64,000 bases of DNA from Astrothelium macrocarpum (lineage: Eukaryota; Ascomycota; Dothideomycetes; Trypetheliales; Trypetheliaceae). Made by a program: the position numbers and the translations under genes. Shown here in pieces: positions 36,901-48,700 of the stretch (its first letter is position 1; every line of letters begins with the position of its first letter). The stretch is taken from contig JAGEMR010000085.1 in NCBI GenBank assembly GCA_021030915.1, positions 62,001 through 126,000 of the forward strand, written 5' to 3'. The notes under the pieces were generated by a model that was given only the letters and a program-made list of their open reading frames with translations, was not told the DNA's origin and ran no database searches.

Positions 36901-38650
36901 ATCTCTTTGAGAAATTTGATACGGGTATCGGGAAGATAAAAAGACTCATATTACGTCGCGTATGCATTGAACGGCGCTTCAATAACGTACGGAAGGCGAT
37001 TCAGAAGATTATCTATAAAGAATTAATAATCAGCAATTATATCTGATTTGAATCAGAATTTATAATAAATTATATTACTTTTTTAAAAATTATCAAATTG
37101 AATATTTATATTTTATGTATTAATATTAATAATAATATTCTTTTTAGATATTTATTCTTTAAGAATTATTAATATGATAATTTACAGTTTTTATGAGGTC
37201 GGTCTGTTTAATAGAATATAATAGACGCCTATTTGATATCATAAAACGAATATGATCAGATAATGATATTGGCAGTTTCCATTTTGATGGCCGAAAATTG
37301 CGTAAGACTGAATAATAATTAGACGGGAATATGATGAGATTAGAATCAATTTTCATATAAAATTAGATTATAATTATTATCAATAAATCTATTTTCCAAA
37401 TAATCTAATTTGCCTTCTGAAATTCAAGGCCGTTTTTTGGTTTTATAATAATTTAATATCTTAAATTTAATATATAGATATATTAATTAATAGAGAAAAT
37501 AAAATTTATATGAGAAATAGTATTTTAATTAAAGATCATATTTATTATTCCATTTATTATTTATATCCTAGATATCATATTCCGGCCCGAGACTGATTTA
37601 TTAAAAATTATTTTATTTTAATATTAATTATTTAATACCTTTTTTATTATTCGCGTCCTCGTCATATCCTATATTGGAATTATCGAAAATAATTTTTTTA
37701 TATATATTATTATTATTTCTGTTATATACGGCTGCCATCTTTTATTCTTATATAAATCGGTATAATTATAAATATTTCTGATAATAAAATACGAAAAATT
37801 TTTTATCAATTTTACGATTTTCATTTTAAAATAGATTATATCTTCCGTTTTTATAATTTCGTCTCAAATGAAATCATATTTCATTATTTTATTATCAGAT
37901 ATGATATTACCGTAGAAGATTCTAGACGAAGAATTTGTCCGAAAAGGTCTCATAATGATCTGAATCAAATCATATTCGTCGTATATTTTGCCTTTCTGAT
38001 AATTATACATGAGGAAATATAATTGATCATATTCAATACCTTGATATTTGTATTTCGCAATTATTTCCGATTTATTGTCTATCATTTATAATAGATATTT
38101 TTCTAATTTATCATCTTTCATATCGTGTCTGACTTTGATATCTTATAACGCATTAAATAATATTTATGATGATTTGTTAAATAATCTAATTCATTTGAAA
38201 ATATCTTCCATTTCCATTTTTTCAGAATTCCATTGTATTATTCCGCCATATATACTTTCAGACTGACTGACTGTTATATCGCCAAATCGTATATCCACGT
38301 TTTTGTTCCATATATCTCCGCCGATTCCAATCATTAATCCAATTTTAATCGGAAAATTACGGATCATATTTTTAACGATTATCGCGGCTGAATTGTTATT
38401 TATCATATCAGTAAACAGATATACGATTATAATATTATGAATTTTAATCTTTCCAAACGTATAATTATTTTCATCATTATTAATGATGAATAAAAGATTA
38501 TGGATATCATCAAATATCCCCTAGATGGCTGCCTTTTCAATTGATAGAATGTATATAATCCCGATTATATAATCTTTATAGGCTCGAAATCCGGAAAGTT
38601 GAAGAGGATATATTATGATGTCTCAGTAATTTCAATTCGAATTTTGGATA
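33938..38650 (-). pseudogene. PNP-NACHT-WD40 NLR-like receptor, RIP-inactivated
   Basis: Minus strand. From about 38,650: a purine-nucleoside-phosphorylase-like domain (GIIYILSIEKAA, NNYTFGKIKIHNIIIV, NNSAAIIVKNMI, KIGLMIGIGGDIW, DIRFGDITVSQSES, KYKYQGIEYDQLYF, RIFYGNIISDNKIMK, KNKRWQPY) down to about 37,640. From about 37,000: NACHT with an intact P-loop (RIFWLSGWAGTGKSTIVHTAA), then NFFFVRDRKD and a Walker-B-like IDIFDKYENA. The post-NACHT helical region is at 36.2-35.7 kb (LFLPFSVFSLNRLF; FRFYHLSFQNFLL). Six or more WD40 repeats lie at 34.96-34.22 kb, and a C-terminal cap (DISLQLGQSILFISDEWIIL) ends in TGA at 33,938-33,940. Fungal proteins of this kind are thought to act as intracellular non-self sensors; PNP is one of the standard N-terminal domains. 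Confidence 0.88.
34220..34960 (-). repeat. WD40 repeat array, exact 126-bp period
   Basis: Six units start exactly 126 bp apart (the GAATCTGAT motif lies at 34,275, 34,401, 34,527, 34,653, 34,779 and 34,905), each giving 42 residues on the minus strand with TVKFWNAESGKL, FEGHNNWIRSVAF and SDGRRLVSDSGDQ motifs. Units are nearly identical apart from C/T and G/A changes, showing recent amplification or homogenisation before decay. Confidence 0.92.
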
Positions 38651-38659
38651 TGAGAAAAT

Positions 38660-39440
38660 GAATAGCGTCTTCAAAAGATCGATATATCAGTCATATTTAA
38701 TGGAATACGATATTAGAGACCGCTCGTAGTATAAATTCAGTCTTATAAATGAGGCATTACAATAGTTATATCCTTAACATAATTCGATTTTGGTAAAAAT
38801 CGGAGAATCATAAATGCGAAAGCCATAGCCGTATATTATCCAAGGGATTAGGGTATTATAATAATATTCGGTACGCGCGGAACCATTTCGTATTAATAAA
38901 GATCGTTCAATTCTTCGTTCAGAAGGTATTAACGGTTATAGATTCCGTAACCTTGCATAAGTCGATATACAATTATTGTTATATAATATATATATAATAG
39001 CCATTCTTAGACTTCTACAACGGCTTTCATAATAAAATCAAATACGCACCGACATATATTATTGGAAAAGGGTAAACGTGAAATTTCATTATTATATAAA
39101 ATAGCGAAACAATATTCATGATACTGATCCGAAAATATTATAACGATAAATATATCGAATACGGTATAAATTATATAATATATAATTTAATATAATAATC
39201 GTATCCAAAATATGGGATTATTTTTTGTTAATTTGAAATAAGAATGGTATTAATTCTGAGGTATATATTCTTCTTTCATAGGCCAGTATAATCTGAAAAA
39301 GAATAGGAATCAAAGAAAGAAAGAAAAAAAAGAAATATATATTCGTATGATGGTATTACATTTATTTGTCTCTTCAAATCGTTATAACGTTATTATTATT
39401 TTGGCAATATTAGAATGATATTTCTGAATTTAAGAATTAT
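38660..39440. other. Unassigned mutated stretch
   Basis: On the minus strand around 39,020-38,770 a frame reads MQGYGIYNR and MVPRVPNIIIIP, possibly a short gene piece, but no family is recognised. The rest is AT-rich. Confidence 0.3.
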
Positions 39441-39444
39441 TTAT

Positions 39445-40043
39445 TTAATCCATTATAAATAATGAAAGATTCAGAATTAATATTATTAATTTTATAATTT
39501 CAAAAATCTCATAATGCGTAAAAAAGAATCTATTCATTTCGAAAAATAATTTTTTTTTATATATTTCCAAAAATCGGGTTTTTTTAAGAATATCATATTC
39601 AATATATTTTAACGTATATTCCAGTATATTCGAACATATCATATAAATGATGATTAATATAATAAAAATGGCTGGAATTCATAATTAACCTCCGATTTTC
39701 CGATCATCTTCAAAACATCAAAGACAGATGTATGAAAAAATTATAATTCTTATAACACCATTCCCATGACCTTATATAAACTACCTTAGATCCCGAATCG
39801 TATATTCTGATTATCAACACTGATATATGTATCCCTATTCTCGTTAATGTCAAAAATTCAGAAAAAGAATTTCATTAAAATCGATTTTCCCCCTCCAGTT
39901 CTATTAATAATTGCAATCTTTTCATTACCCGTAATTTTGAGATAGATATTTCTAATTATATATGAAGGGTCTATCCAAGAGTCGTATGAAAGATTAATAT
40001 TACGAAATTCTATGAATCCAGTAATAATTATAAGCGCAATCAT
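39445..40043 (-). pseudogene. ABC-transporter nucleotide-binding domain fragment (ABCC-like)
   Basis: Minus strand. It reads GFIEFRNINLSYDS, SYIIRNIYLKITGNEKIAII and a Walker A as NRTGGGKS (GRTGAGKS-like), then a Q-loop region after IRFGI...MGMVL...FFHTSVFDVL, then a degraded signature (MNRFFFTHYEIFEI where LSHGQ is expected) and a Walker B-like LSLFIMD near 39,450. This is one NBD of an MRP/ABCC-type exporter. No membrane domain is found upstream; the frame stops abruptly at about 40,043, where unmutated Pro/Ser-coding sequence begins, so the gene is truncated or joined to foreign DNA. Confidence 0.7.
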
Positions 40044-40419
40044 TGCCTTCAGCTTCTCTATCAGCGCCTACGTCAGATCGTTCTATGGGATCATTATTTC
40101 CACCGCCTCTTCCACCCCAAAATATATCCTCAGATGGAATTCCTTCTTCATCTCCTCTTCCTCCGTCTAATATGTCAACTGTAAATAATATACGTATCAT
40201 CATTTTTACCATCTGGATGAGTATTCGGCTATATTATCTTCTAATCCCCCATCAGCGGCAGCCGCGCCACCTCTATCTCCAATTGAAACCAATGATAGGG
40301 CGAAAAAAAGAAATAATCTTCTTACGAATATTCGAAACGTAATAAGACTGAAGAAAATAACAAAAAATGAAAAAAAAGATCGAAATATAATTTTAATTAA
40401 CGGAGATTCAAAAATATAA
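40037..40419 (+). pseudogene. Unmutated Pro/Ser-rich gene fragment with an intron
   Basis: This is a GC-richer, hardly RIP-mutated pocket. Plus-strand exon 1 reads LPSASLSAPTSDRSMGSLF and a PPPLPPQ/PSSSPLPPS stretch up to 40,194. A 61-nt intron fits at 40,195-40,255 (GTATCA donor, CTAAT branch-like site, ATCAG acceptor) and restores the frame to PAAAPPLSPIETNDRAKKRN and a Lys-rich C-terminus ending in TAA at 40,417-40,419. The 5' part is missing. The product is unknown; disordered, perhaps nuclear. On the other strand a Gly-rich frame is also open, so strand assignment is moderately uncertain. Confidence 0.4.
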
Positions 40420-40647
40420 TATCCGTTTCAATTTAATTCATCGATGATTAATATAATATCTTTACATATCAAAATATCGTACATATAATATTAATATTAT
40501 ATATCTACTGATTATAAAAATAAATGAAATTGATAATAAAATTGATTATATATTATTTAAAAAAAAAAAGGCCAGAAAAATTGATATTATTTTATATAAT
40601 ATAATTCTATTTCATATAATTATCTTTACGATATATTTATTATCATT

Positions 40648-41208
40648 TTATATTTTACGTTTTATTTCATATTTTGCGAATCTTCTGGAAATATTATTAC
40701 GACTGCGATTACGACCGCGATTACGACCCCTTCCGAACGGTGATACATATTTATTAGATATAGGCCATAAAAGAAATACCAATTAATAATTTTTGCCATT
40801 TATTTAAAGAGAACCATCAATAATCAGTGATCTTAATTTTTATACCTTCTATCGTATAATCATTATGGCCTCCATTATCTCAGTCCATTAATGAAGGTCT
40901 TCTGGTATCATGGGATAAATGATTTTATCTTCTGCGCGTAATACTATAATATAACCTTTTATTTGAATAATAAAAACGCGCCAATAATAGCCATATTCGT
41001 AAATTCCATTAATTCTCATTTTATTGGTCTTTGCAGATCTATTTTGAATTTTAACATAAAAATATAATAATATTTTCGAAAGAATCTTCGTAAGATCAAA
41101 ATAGTTATTTTTAGATTTATCATCATCAAACACGCCAGTCAGATATTTGGCCGAAAGAATAGCGAGATATTCGTCTTTTATAATAGTCTTAAAATAGATA
41201 TAATCCAT
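40648..41208 (-). pseudogene. Small gene of unknown function with Arg/Gly/Asn repeat tail
   Basis: A 187-codon frame runs from ATG (41,206-41,208) to TAA (40,648-40,650), interrupted only at Gln/Trp/Arg-type positions in its second half. The N-terminal two thirds (MDYIYFKTIIKDEYLAILSA; YYWRVFIIQIKGYIIVLRAE) look like a compact alpha/beta domain. The end contains FGRGRNRGRNRSRNN, a short Arg/Gly/Asn repeat from a 12-bp tandem DNA motif near 40,700-40,730, of the type that binds RNA or DNA. Family unknown. Confidence 0.5.
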
Positions 41209-41452
41209 TTTATTTCCTTTACGGCGATCTGATTTCGCCTCTATAATTCAATCGAAATTTTTGACCCATCGATCAATATCAACATATATTTCACCCCTAT
41301 TCAATTAGACGGGTTATTTTATGATAATAATCATTAACATATCTATTAAAGATGATTTCTGAAAATGGCAAACGATCCGTGATTCGATCCCAGATATTAT
41401 GGCCCCATCACGACTCTGATAGTACACACGACGATTTTGACTGCTCACACAA

Positions 41453-42093
41453 TCAAACAAAATTGTCAAATGCAGATTTTACCCATTTTAGAAATTGGCG
41501 GTGAATGAAATTCTGAAAATCCGTCTTGAAATTATCCGATTTGTCTTATAAGAGGGAGATGCCCAATCTACGATCACCATATTCGCGAATTTTTTCTAAA
41601 ATCTTCTTAAAACATTTCTCGTTTTCGTTCAAATCTTCAATACGGAGCGTTATTGATCTGATTATTCGACGGATCTCGTCAAATTCCTCTGAAATGAATT
41701 ATCCGTTCCAGATTGAATTATTGAAATTAATGATAAAATAGGAAACAAGGGTATTGGATATATTTTTTGGGTCCCGTAAAAGTATTTTCAATACAATATC
41801 TTCAACCACCTTTCTTGTAAAATTTAAACACCATTTATCCGTCATAATATGAAAATATTTTTGTATTCGATCAATATTGAATTTCATTTCTTCTGTAAAG
41901 TCAATCTTTTTATCCTTCGATTTAATATTATTCCGAATTATATCGAATTCTATCCCATTAGATTCAATCTTACGACGTCTGCGCTTGTTTGAAATCTTTT
42001 CAGCATTCGTCGATGATGCGGATTCCTTTCTGTATTGACCAATATTTGATTCGGAAATATAAATATTTACATCATCAAAATGAAAATTCCTAT
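41453..42093 (-). pseudogene. Coiled-coil nuclear-like protein of unknown function
   Basis: One minus-strand frame of about 213 codons with two RIP-type stops. It opens with an acidic/Ser region (HFDDVNIYISES), a strongly basic SNKRRRRK nuclear-localisation-like motif, then helices (EMKFNIDRIQKYFHIMTDKW; ILLRDPKNISNTLVSYFI; FDEIRRIIRSITLR; CFKKILEKIREYGDRR) and ends with FLKWVKSAFDNFV before TGA at 41,453-41,455. It resembles helical fungal proteins of unknown role. It lies on the same strand as the 40.6-41.2 kb gene, about 245 nt upstream of it. Confidence 0.5.
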
Positions 42094-42224
42094 GATTGAT
42101 AATATTTGTATATTATGAATTACGCGATATTTCTGAAAATGACTATTTATATTATATATAATTAATCAATGGAGTATTTCTGGTTATTATGATATTAGGA
42201 CGATAAAAAGATCCCCTTTATAAA

Positions 42225-42498
42225 TTCAATCGAACGCGTATATTTGATAGTATTGTTTAAAAAGATTTCGTAAACATTCTCAATATTCAATTAAATACGG
42301 ATGTTTGATAATGTTATATAAAGAGATTTTGTATTAAAGAAGATACAACCTTGTGAATTCAGCCGAACGCGGATGTTCGATAATATTATATCATGGAGGT
42401 TGTATAGACATTTATCAAAATTTAGATGAAAGAAATTGTATTTAAATATGAGGAGATATTCTAAGGGTTCAATTGAACGCGTACGTTTGATAGTATTA
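42225..42498. repeat. Four dispersed direct repeats of 31 bp
   Basis: Copies at 42,225-42,255, 42,286-42,316, 42,358-42,388 and 42,468-42,498 share the pattern TTCAATCGAACGCGGATGTT followed by TGATAGTATTA, differing mainly by C/T or G/A. They are separated by 30-80 nt. Copies 1 and 2 are followed by an AAAGATTT(T/C)GTA motif, copies 3 and 4 by a CATGGAGGT motif. No gene explains them. Confidence 0.7.
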
Positions 42499-42539
42499 TT
42501 CATGGAGGTCTGGATACTCGATATCTACCTAATTTCGCG

Positions 42540-43005
42540 AGAAGAAGGATACGTATCGATCTAATTTCACGTTCAAATCGCGATACGGCGTCTCGCTATT
42601 TATCCGAATAACATCCGAAAATGCAAATCTTCTGAATATATTTCAGATATTTCAATCCTTGAAAGCGCATTTCATTCGAAATACCATTCTTTTTGAGGAA
42701 TTCCGCATTAAATATTATCAGATTCCATTTTTTATATAATCAACGAAAATAATCATGAAAATGCAGTTTATAAATTTCATATTATGAATTGATTTTCATT
42801 ATTATTTGTGCATCATAATATTGAGGAAAAAGAATACGGAAGAAAAATGTTGAGAAGAATGTTGAGAAAAGAACGTGAAATGCGATACATCCGCAAATAG
42901 AATTTGTCAGAATTAGAAATCAACGCCACCTTCTACACGACCCACATTTCTACATATCAGATATAATTCCAAATTAAATAGAATAATCAAATTCATATTC
43001 CTCTA
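42540..43005. other. Stretch without recognised gene
   Basis: Partly unmutated (42,540-42,620 and 42,880-42,960). No frame with a recognisable product; ends at the Tc1 element. Confidence 0.4.
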
Positions 43006-43008
43006 TTA

Positions 43009-44374
43009 ACCCCATCAAAATTATTAATAAATAATGGGAAATTCTGGGTAATTTTATTTATATATTTTATTCACATATTTTATTCGTTTGATTTTATTTG
43101 ATTTCATTTTATTTAATTATAATGGTAAACTGCAATTTTTATGGCTATATTAATATATATGAATTATTAATATCTGATTATGAGCTGCTACCTCGTCAGC
43201 CAAATAAAGTCATTCGCATATCTCATTGAATTGTTTTAAAATAAATTTTTGAAATCGAAAATAATTATTCATCATTTTATCATCAATCCAAAATCAAAAT
43301 ATTTTAAATATTTGATTATTCTCGTTCTATTATGTATCGTCATTTCCAAAATATAATTCCCAGATATATAGATCCAATTATAAAACCAGATCGCCACTGA
43401 AATTTTAATTATACATTTATTATAATTATTCTTTATTGGATTATATTTAATTTTAAATATCGCGTTTTGACATTTCCAAATATATATCTTCAATTAAATC
43501 TTTCTTATTCAATAAACACATTAAGGAAACGATTTGCTAAACGAGATTATCATCATTATAAAACATACTAGGAACGATATATTAAACCAAAATCAAAAAA
43601 GAAACGAATCAATTTTACACGAGATCACCTTGGCTGGAAAAATGAGGATTGGAAATTTATACATTTCTCTGATAAGATTCATTTTATTATTGACCAAGAA
43701 AGTCACTATTAGATCACCAGGCAGTGATGGCAGCACTATGAACCTAATTATATGCAATTCAAATTTCAAAGAAATAACACCACATTACATTATTGGACTG
43801 CCATTGGCTGGGATTTCAAGACTAAATTGCATTTATATTAGGATCAAAAAGGAGCTAATAATCTTATACAAGAGTAATATATCGAAATCTTGAAAAATAT
43901 CTATTTGCCTGCCCTTCATATATATCAAATCAAGGCACCTCAATAATAATGAGAATATTTTATCCTTGAAGAAGATAGAGATAATATTTATGAAAATCGA
44001 TCTAAATACAATTCTATTGTAATTTTCAAATAAAAATATGGAATCAAAATATATATAAATTGCTTTTACAGTCCTGATTTCAGTATTATTGAGACGATAT
44101 AGAGAATTATCAAATAGCGAATTCGAATAAATCATCGTAAATGCCTTACTCAGGAATAGCTTGTCAGAACGATTCAATACGAATAGAATCAATTAAATCA
44201 AGATAAGATTAACATTCAAATATTGACTATATAAGATCGTTTGCATATTTATTTGGATAATTAAAATCTCTCCATCAAATATTAATAAAATAAAAATTAG
44301 TTAATATTTGAATTTAATGTGTTGTGATGAAATTATCAGAATCTCCCACTATTTACTAGTAAATTTGGTGGGGT
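43009..44374 (+). mobile_element. Tc1/mariner transposon with terminal inverted repeats
   Basis: A 1,366-bp element flanked by TA (43,007-43,008 and 44,375-44,376). The first about 45 bp (from ACCCCATCAAAATTATTAAT at 43,009) match the reverse complement of the last about 45 bp (ending TTTGGTGGGGT at 44,374) with a handful of C/T and G/A differences. Size, TA target and inverted repeats are those of Tc1/mariner. Large parts keep CpA and TpG, so it is younger or less RIP-exposed than the sequence around it. Confidence 0.85.
43300..44285 (+). pseudogene. Tc1/mariner transposase
   Basis: The plus-strand frame ends in TAA at 44,283-44,285. It shows a second helix-turn-helix (LTFPNIYLQLNLSYSINTLR and RKRFAKRDYHHYKTY), the first catalytic region DWKFIHFSDKIHFI (SDE-like, Asp kept), QFKFQRNNTTLHYWTAIGWD, the second Asp region as FILEEDRD, and the third acid within CFYSPDFSIIET (the D/E34 motif). 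About ten stops at former Gln/Trp/Arg codons inactivate it. The start is approximate, taken from the usual length of about 330 residues. Other frames over 43,534-44,192 are open on both strands but are shadows. Confidence 0.85.
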
Positions 44375-44376
44375 TA

Positions 44377-45730
44377 AAAAAGGAACGCGGATTTGATTAT
44401 ATCATTTATTTTACTCGTATATCTGGTGGCCCTCTCCCTATCCGGCAAAACTCATAAATTACATCTATTTCAAATTAAAATGGCCTTTAAAATTTAGAAT
44501 TATATTCTTTTTTTATTATATTATGATAATATAATTCTGAAAATTTAGAAGATATGGATATTCATAAATGAATAGGGGGGAATTGCGGAAAGGGCGATTG
44601 ATGGCACCAATAAATCGATTGATAACGAATCCAATATTATAATAATTCTAATCGCACAGGAATTTCCCACTGGAGAATAGATATTATAATGATGATATAT
44701 TAATTATAATATCCGTCCCCGCATCGCGGGACACTCCCTGACACGGGATAAACCGCAGATATTTCGATTTTATAATATTTTTAGATATATATTCATATTT
44801 AGATTTTTATATTATTATATAAATTATATATAATCGCCATTTTCTAATTTTGATGATATTTCGTAAGTCAAAATTATAATCGTATTGACGTATTATTATT
44901 TAATGAATTGAGAATCTTCTTATATTATAGAATTCTGTTATAAAAATTGCATTATAACCCCAGATTTTCAGCGTCTGAAAATCATCAGTATACATAATAT
45001 TGAACTGAAAAATGTCACCGTCATATTATCAAATTATTATCAGTCTTATAGCGACTAGAAAAGGCAATCAAACGTAATACCGCTACACAAATATATACCT
45101 TCTGCCAATCACCATTACCGCTTTTAATTAATAAATATAGCCCCATAATTTTGATACAATCTTTATATTGTACAAATTATGTCCGCTAAATAAGGCTATT
45201 TATTTATAACAATACGCAGTCTTTTGACACCGATAACATATAATATTATTATTTCTGAATTTCAGTTTCCAGATTCAATAATAATATCCGGGATTCTCGA
45301 TATTATTTTCTCGCCATATATATCATCTCTTCTTCTACCAAAATAGCCGTATATAATATCCAATTAAATAAACGTAAATAATATCCAGAACACGATTTAA
45401 CCATAATTTGGCCATTGTATTCGCCATTCATATTCATCATCATAATCAAAATAATCTATCATCAAAATCAGCAATCAGTCTATTCCATTCAAATAATTTT
45501 TAATACATTAGAATTCTTTAAATTAGACCGTTTTTTATAATAGATTTTTTAATAAATAAAATTAATTTTTGATTTTTTTATAAATTTTTCTGGATCTTTT
45601 ATAATTTAGCTAAAATTTTCGTTTTTATGATATATTCAAATTTATTTATTTATTAATAATTAATAATTCTATTATTTCATTTTATAATATTATCATTCGT
45701 TATTTGATTTTTTGATATATTTTGGAAATC
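44377..45730. other. Unassigned stretch
   Basis: 44,380-44,760 has unmutated pockets without recognised product. On the minus strand at about 45,520-45,040 a frame reads as a possible protein (NMNGEYNGQIMVKSCSGYYL, LVEEEMIYMARK), but no family is known and both flanks are AT-rich. Confidence 0.3.
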
Positions 45731-45735
45731 TCCTC

Positions 45736-48700
45736 TTATATAATAATAAATCCAGATAATATTTTAATATATTCTGTCATTGTCATGATATTTCTTTTCG
45801 TTTCGGTATAGAAAATACCAAAATTGTATCTAATATATAAAATGGGTATGTATGAGGACGTATTGTTCCCAAACGCCGCCTCGTATCCGTGCAACACTCG
45901 CATGTACATTGACTCTGCATCAGCCAGCTTGCCTTGGTCAGTATAAAGGAGGCCCAGATTATTGACCGTCTGAAATGTCGATATATGCTTCAATCCCAAT
46001 ACCTCTTCCTTTCCTTGCAGCGCTCGTATATATATCGACTCTGCCTCAGCTAGCTTGTCTTGGTATTTGTAGAGAATACCCAGATTGCCGATTATATTGA
46101 ATGTCAATGTATATTTCGGTCCCAATACCTCTTCCTTTCCTTGCAGTATTTGTATGTACATCGGCTCTACCTCAACTAATTTATTTTGGTTTTTATAAAA
46201 CAGACCCAGATTGCCGATTATATTGAATATCGATATGTGTTTCGGTTCTAACGTCTCCTCATATCCTTACAGCGCTCGCATGTATATCGACTCTACCTCA
46301 GCTAGTTTATCTTGATCTTTATAAAAATTGCCCAGGTTGCTGATTGTGTTGAATGTCGATATATGTTTCGGTCCCAATACCTTCTCATATTCTTGTAGCG
46401 CTCGCATATATATCGACTCTACTTCAGTTAATTTGTCTTGATCTTTGTAGAACAGGTCCAAATTGTTGACCGTGTTGAATGTCGATATGTGTTTCGGTCC
46501 CAATGCCTTCTCCTTTTCTTACAGCGCTCGCATGTACATCGATTCTGCCTCAGCTAGTTTGCCTTGGTCTTTATAGAACAGGTCCAAATTGTTGACCGTA
46601 TTGAATGTCGATATGTGTTTCGGTCCCAGTGCCTCCTCCTTTCCTTGCAGCGCTCGCATATACATCGACTCTGCCTCAGCTAGCTTATCTTGGTATTTGT
46701 AGAGGATGCCCAGATTATTGACCGTATTGAGTGTCGATATATATTTCGGTCCCAATACCTTTTCATATCCTTACAGCATTCGCATGAACATCGATTCTAC
46801 CTCAGTTAATTTATCTTGATCTTTATAAAGATTGCCCAGATTATTGACTATATTGAATGTCAATATGTGTTTCGGTTCCAATGCCTCCTCATATCCCTAC
46901 AACGCTCGCATGAATATCGATTCTGCCTCAGTTAGTTTATTTTGGTCAGAATAGAGGTTGCCCAGGTTGTTGATTATATTGAATATCGATATATACTTCG
47001 GTCCCAGTACCTCATATCCTTATAGCGCTCGCATGTACATCGATTCTGTCTCAGCTAATTTGCCTTGGTCTTTGTAGAACAGGCCCATATTATGCAAAAC
47101 CCATTCCATTCTAATTATACCCAGTTTATCATTTATTACGAAATATTGGTATCTCATAATATGTATAACGAGCCGCTGTTAAAGAAGCCACCATTTGTCT
47201 GTATTATTATCAGGAATTTCTGAAACGATATAAGTCAAGGCCAGTCTTGCCAAATTCTCATCTCAAATTTTGTTCAGCACAGATACTGTCCATAAATGCA
47301 TATAGCTATACATGCTATACCCTCCGGATCCCATTTCGTGAAGAAATGTATCCGCATCGATCAGTCCGTAATTATACAACATTCTGACCGTTACATCAAA
47401 ATTGAATCTGTCTTCTGTGAGTGACCGCATCCAGTCGTGATTGGCAGAATCTCCATATTGAAGAAGCTCAAATCAGACGTCTTATCGGTCAAAGTACATC
47501 CATAATTTAAGCAGCTTGGCTGACAGTATATTTTGTCGTTCGATTTGATCAAGCGATAGCTGCCATATTGTGTGTAATGTTCGATCTTCATACGAGGCCA
47601 ACTGGGGACTATTCGTCTGAAGTTTTAGCCATGACGACTTATAGAGTTGGAGGTACTCAGAACAAGTTGTTAACACCTGCTCCAGATATGCATCAGCTAT
47701 TGCGAGAGTAAATGATAGACCGTCAAATTCTTTGGCAAATTCTATAGCCGCAGGATCTGAATAGTCAGTGTGAATATCGAGTATTTTTCAAATATCCCAG
47801 ATAACGTACCATTCATAATCTCATATCGATAGGAAGTATTCGATAGAATCTCAAGACTATCGTTGATATTCATCAATTTCTTGAATTGTATTCGTCGACC
47901 TAAAGTCATTTTTAACGAACGAGTTATGACAATGATCGAGCCATGGTCAGATTCAGGAAGAAAGCGACGGAAGTCTAATACAAATCTGTCTTTATTGTCA
48001 GGTAATCGTGGGTTGTCGTGATTATCGTAAATAAACAGCCAATGCGCATTTTTGGAAAAACTGAGTCAGATTTTGACCGCGTTGATCACGTCGTCAAAAT
48101 TCTTCATATCCACGATAACGAAAATAGAAACTTTTGGCTGATCTCTTGCTATCTGCCTAGCAACATCCAGAAAACTGAGCTTGAGGGAATTTTCATCACT
48201 CGTATTCATCCAGAGGATAGCCGTATACTTTTCTTTGTGTCGTTGAGCATATGCAATAGCCAACTGAGTTTTGTCCATACCTCCAAGACCGTGGAGGACG
48301 ACAGTCGACTAAATGGAATGGCCATGAAGAAATTGATGCATCTCTGCCAGCTCCTTTTCTTTTGCAATGAAATATGCAGCTTCCGGAATGGCGGAGAGGT
48401 TGAGGCCGACGGCAAATTGATCGAAGTCGGCCCCTATATTTATCAGTATTATTTGCTTCTGACATTCTATTTTACTAGATAAATATGCTGCCAAAGTCAT
48501 TTCTTACCCTTATAAGACTTGCTAACCTCCTCATGAAGCCGTTTTAATGCTTTCTCCCTTCCCTCATCATACAACAAAGGCATGGAGATATCGAACATGC
48601 CAATCATTGAATATATTTCATCTTCCGGTTCTTTTGTGTGACGTTGGGCTGCCCACGACATCTGCTCATCGTTATAGAAGTCGGAGAGCGCGCCTCTTCT

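Noticed and set aside
43833..44192. 119-codon minus-strand frame and an overlapping plus-strand frame (43,534-43,893)
   Set aside because: Both overlap the Tc1/mariner transposase, whose frame shows the DDE motifs and lies between matching inverted repeats.
44690..44760. GC-rich hairpin-like CCGCATCGCGG motif as a possible RNA gene
   Set aside because: The stem is too short, and there is no cloverleaf, promoter boxes or other support.
48018..48482. 154-codon plus-strand frame
   Set aside because: Antisense to the nearly intact NB-ARC domain.
48434..48507. A 74-nt intron joining HET and NB-ARC
   Set aside because: GTAAGA donor and ATAG acceptor are present, but joining them leaves the NB-ARC frame off by one, so an indel or other site must be involved.
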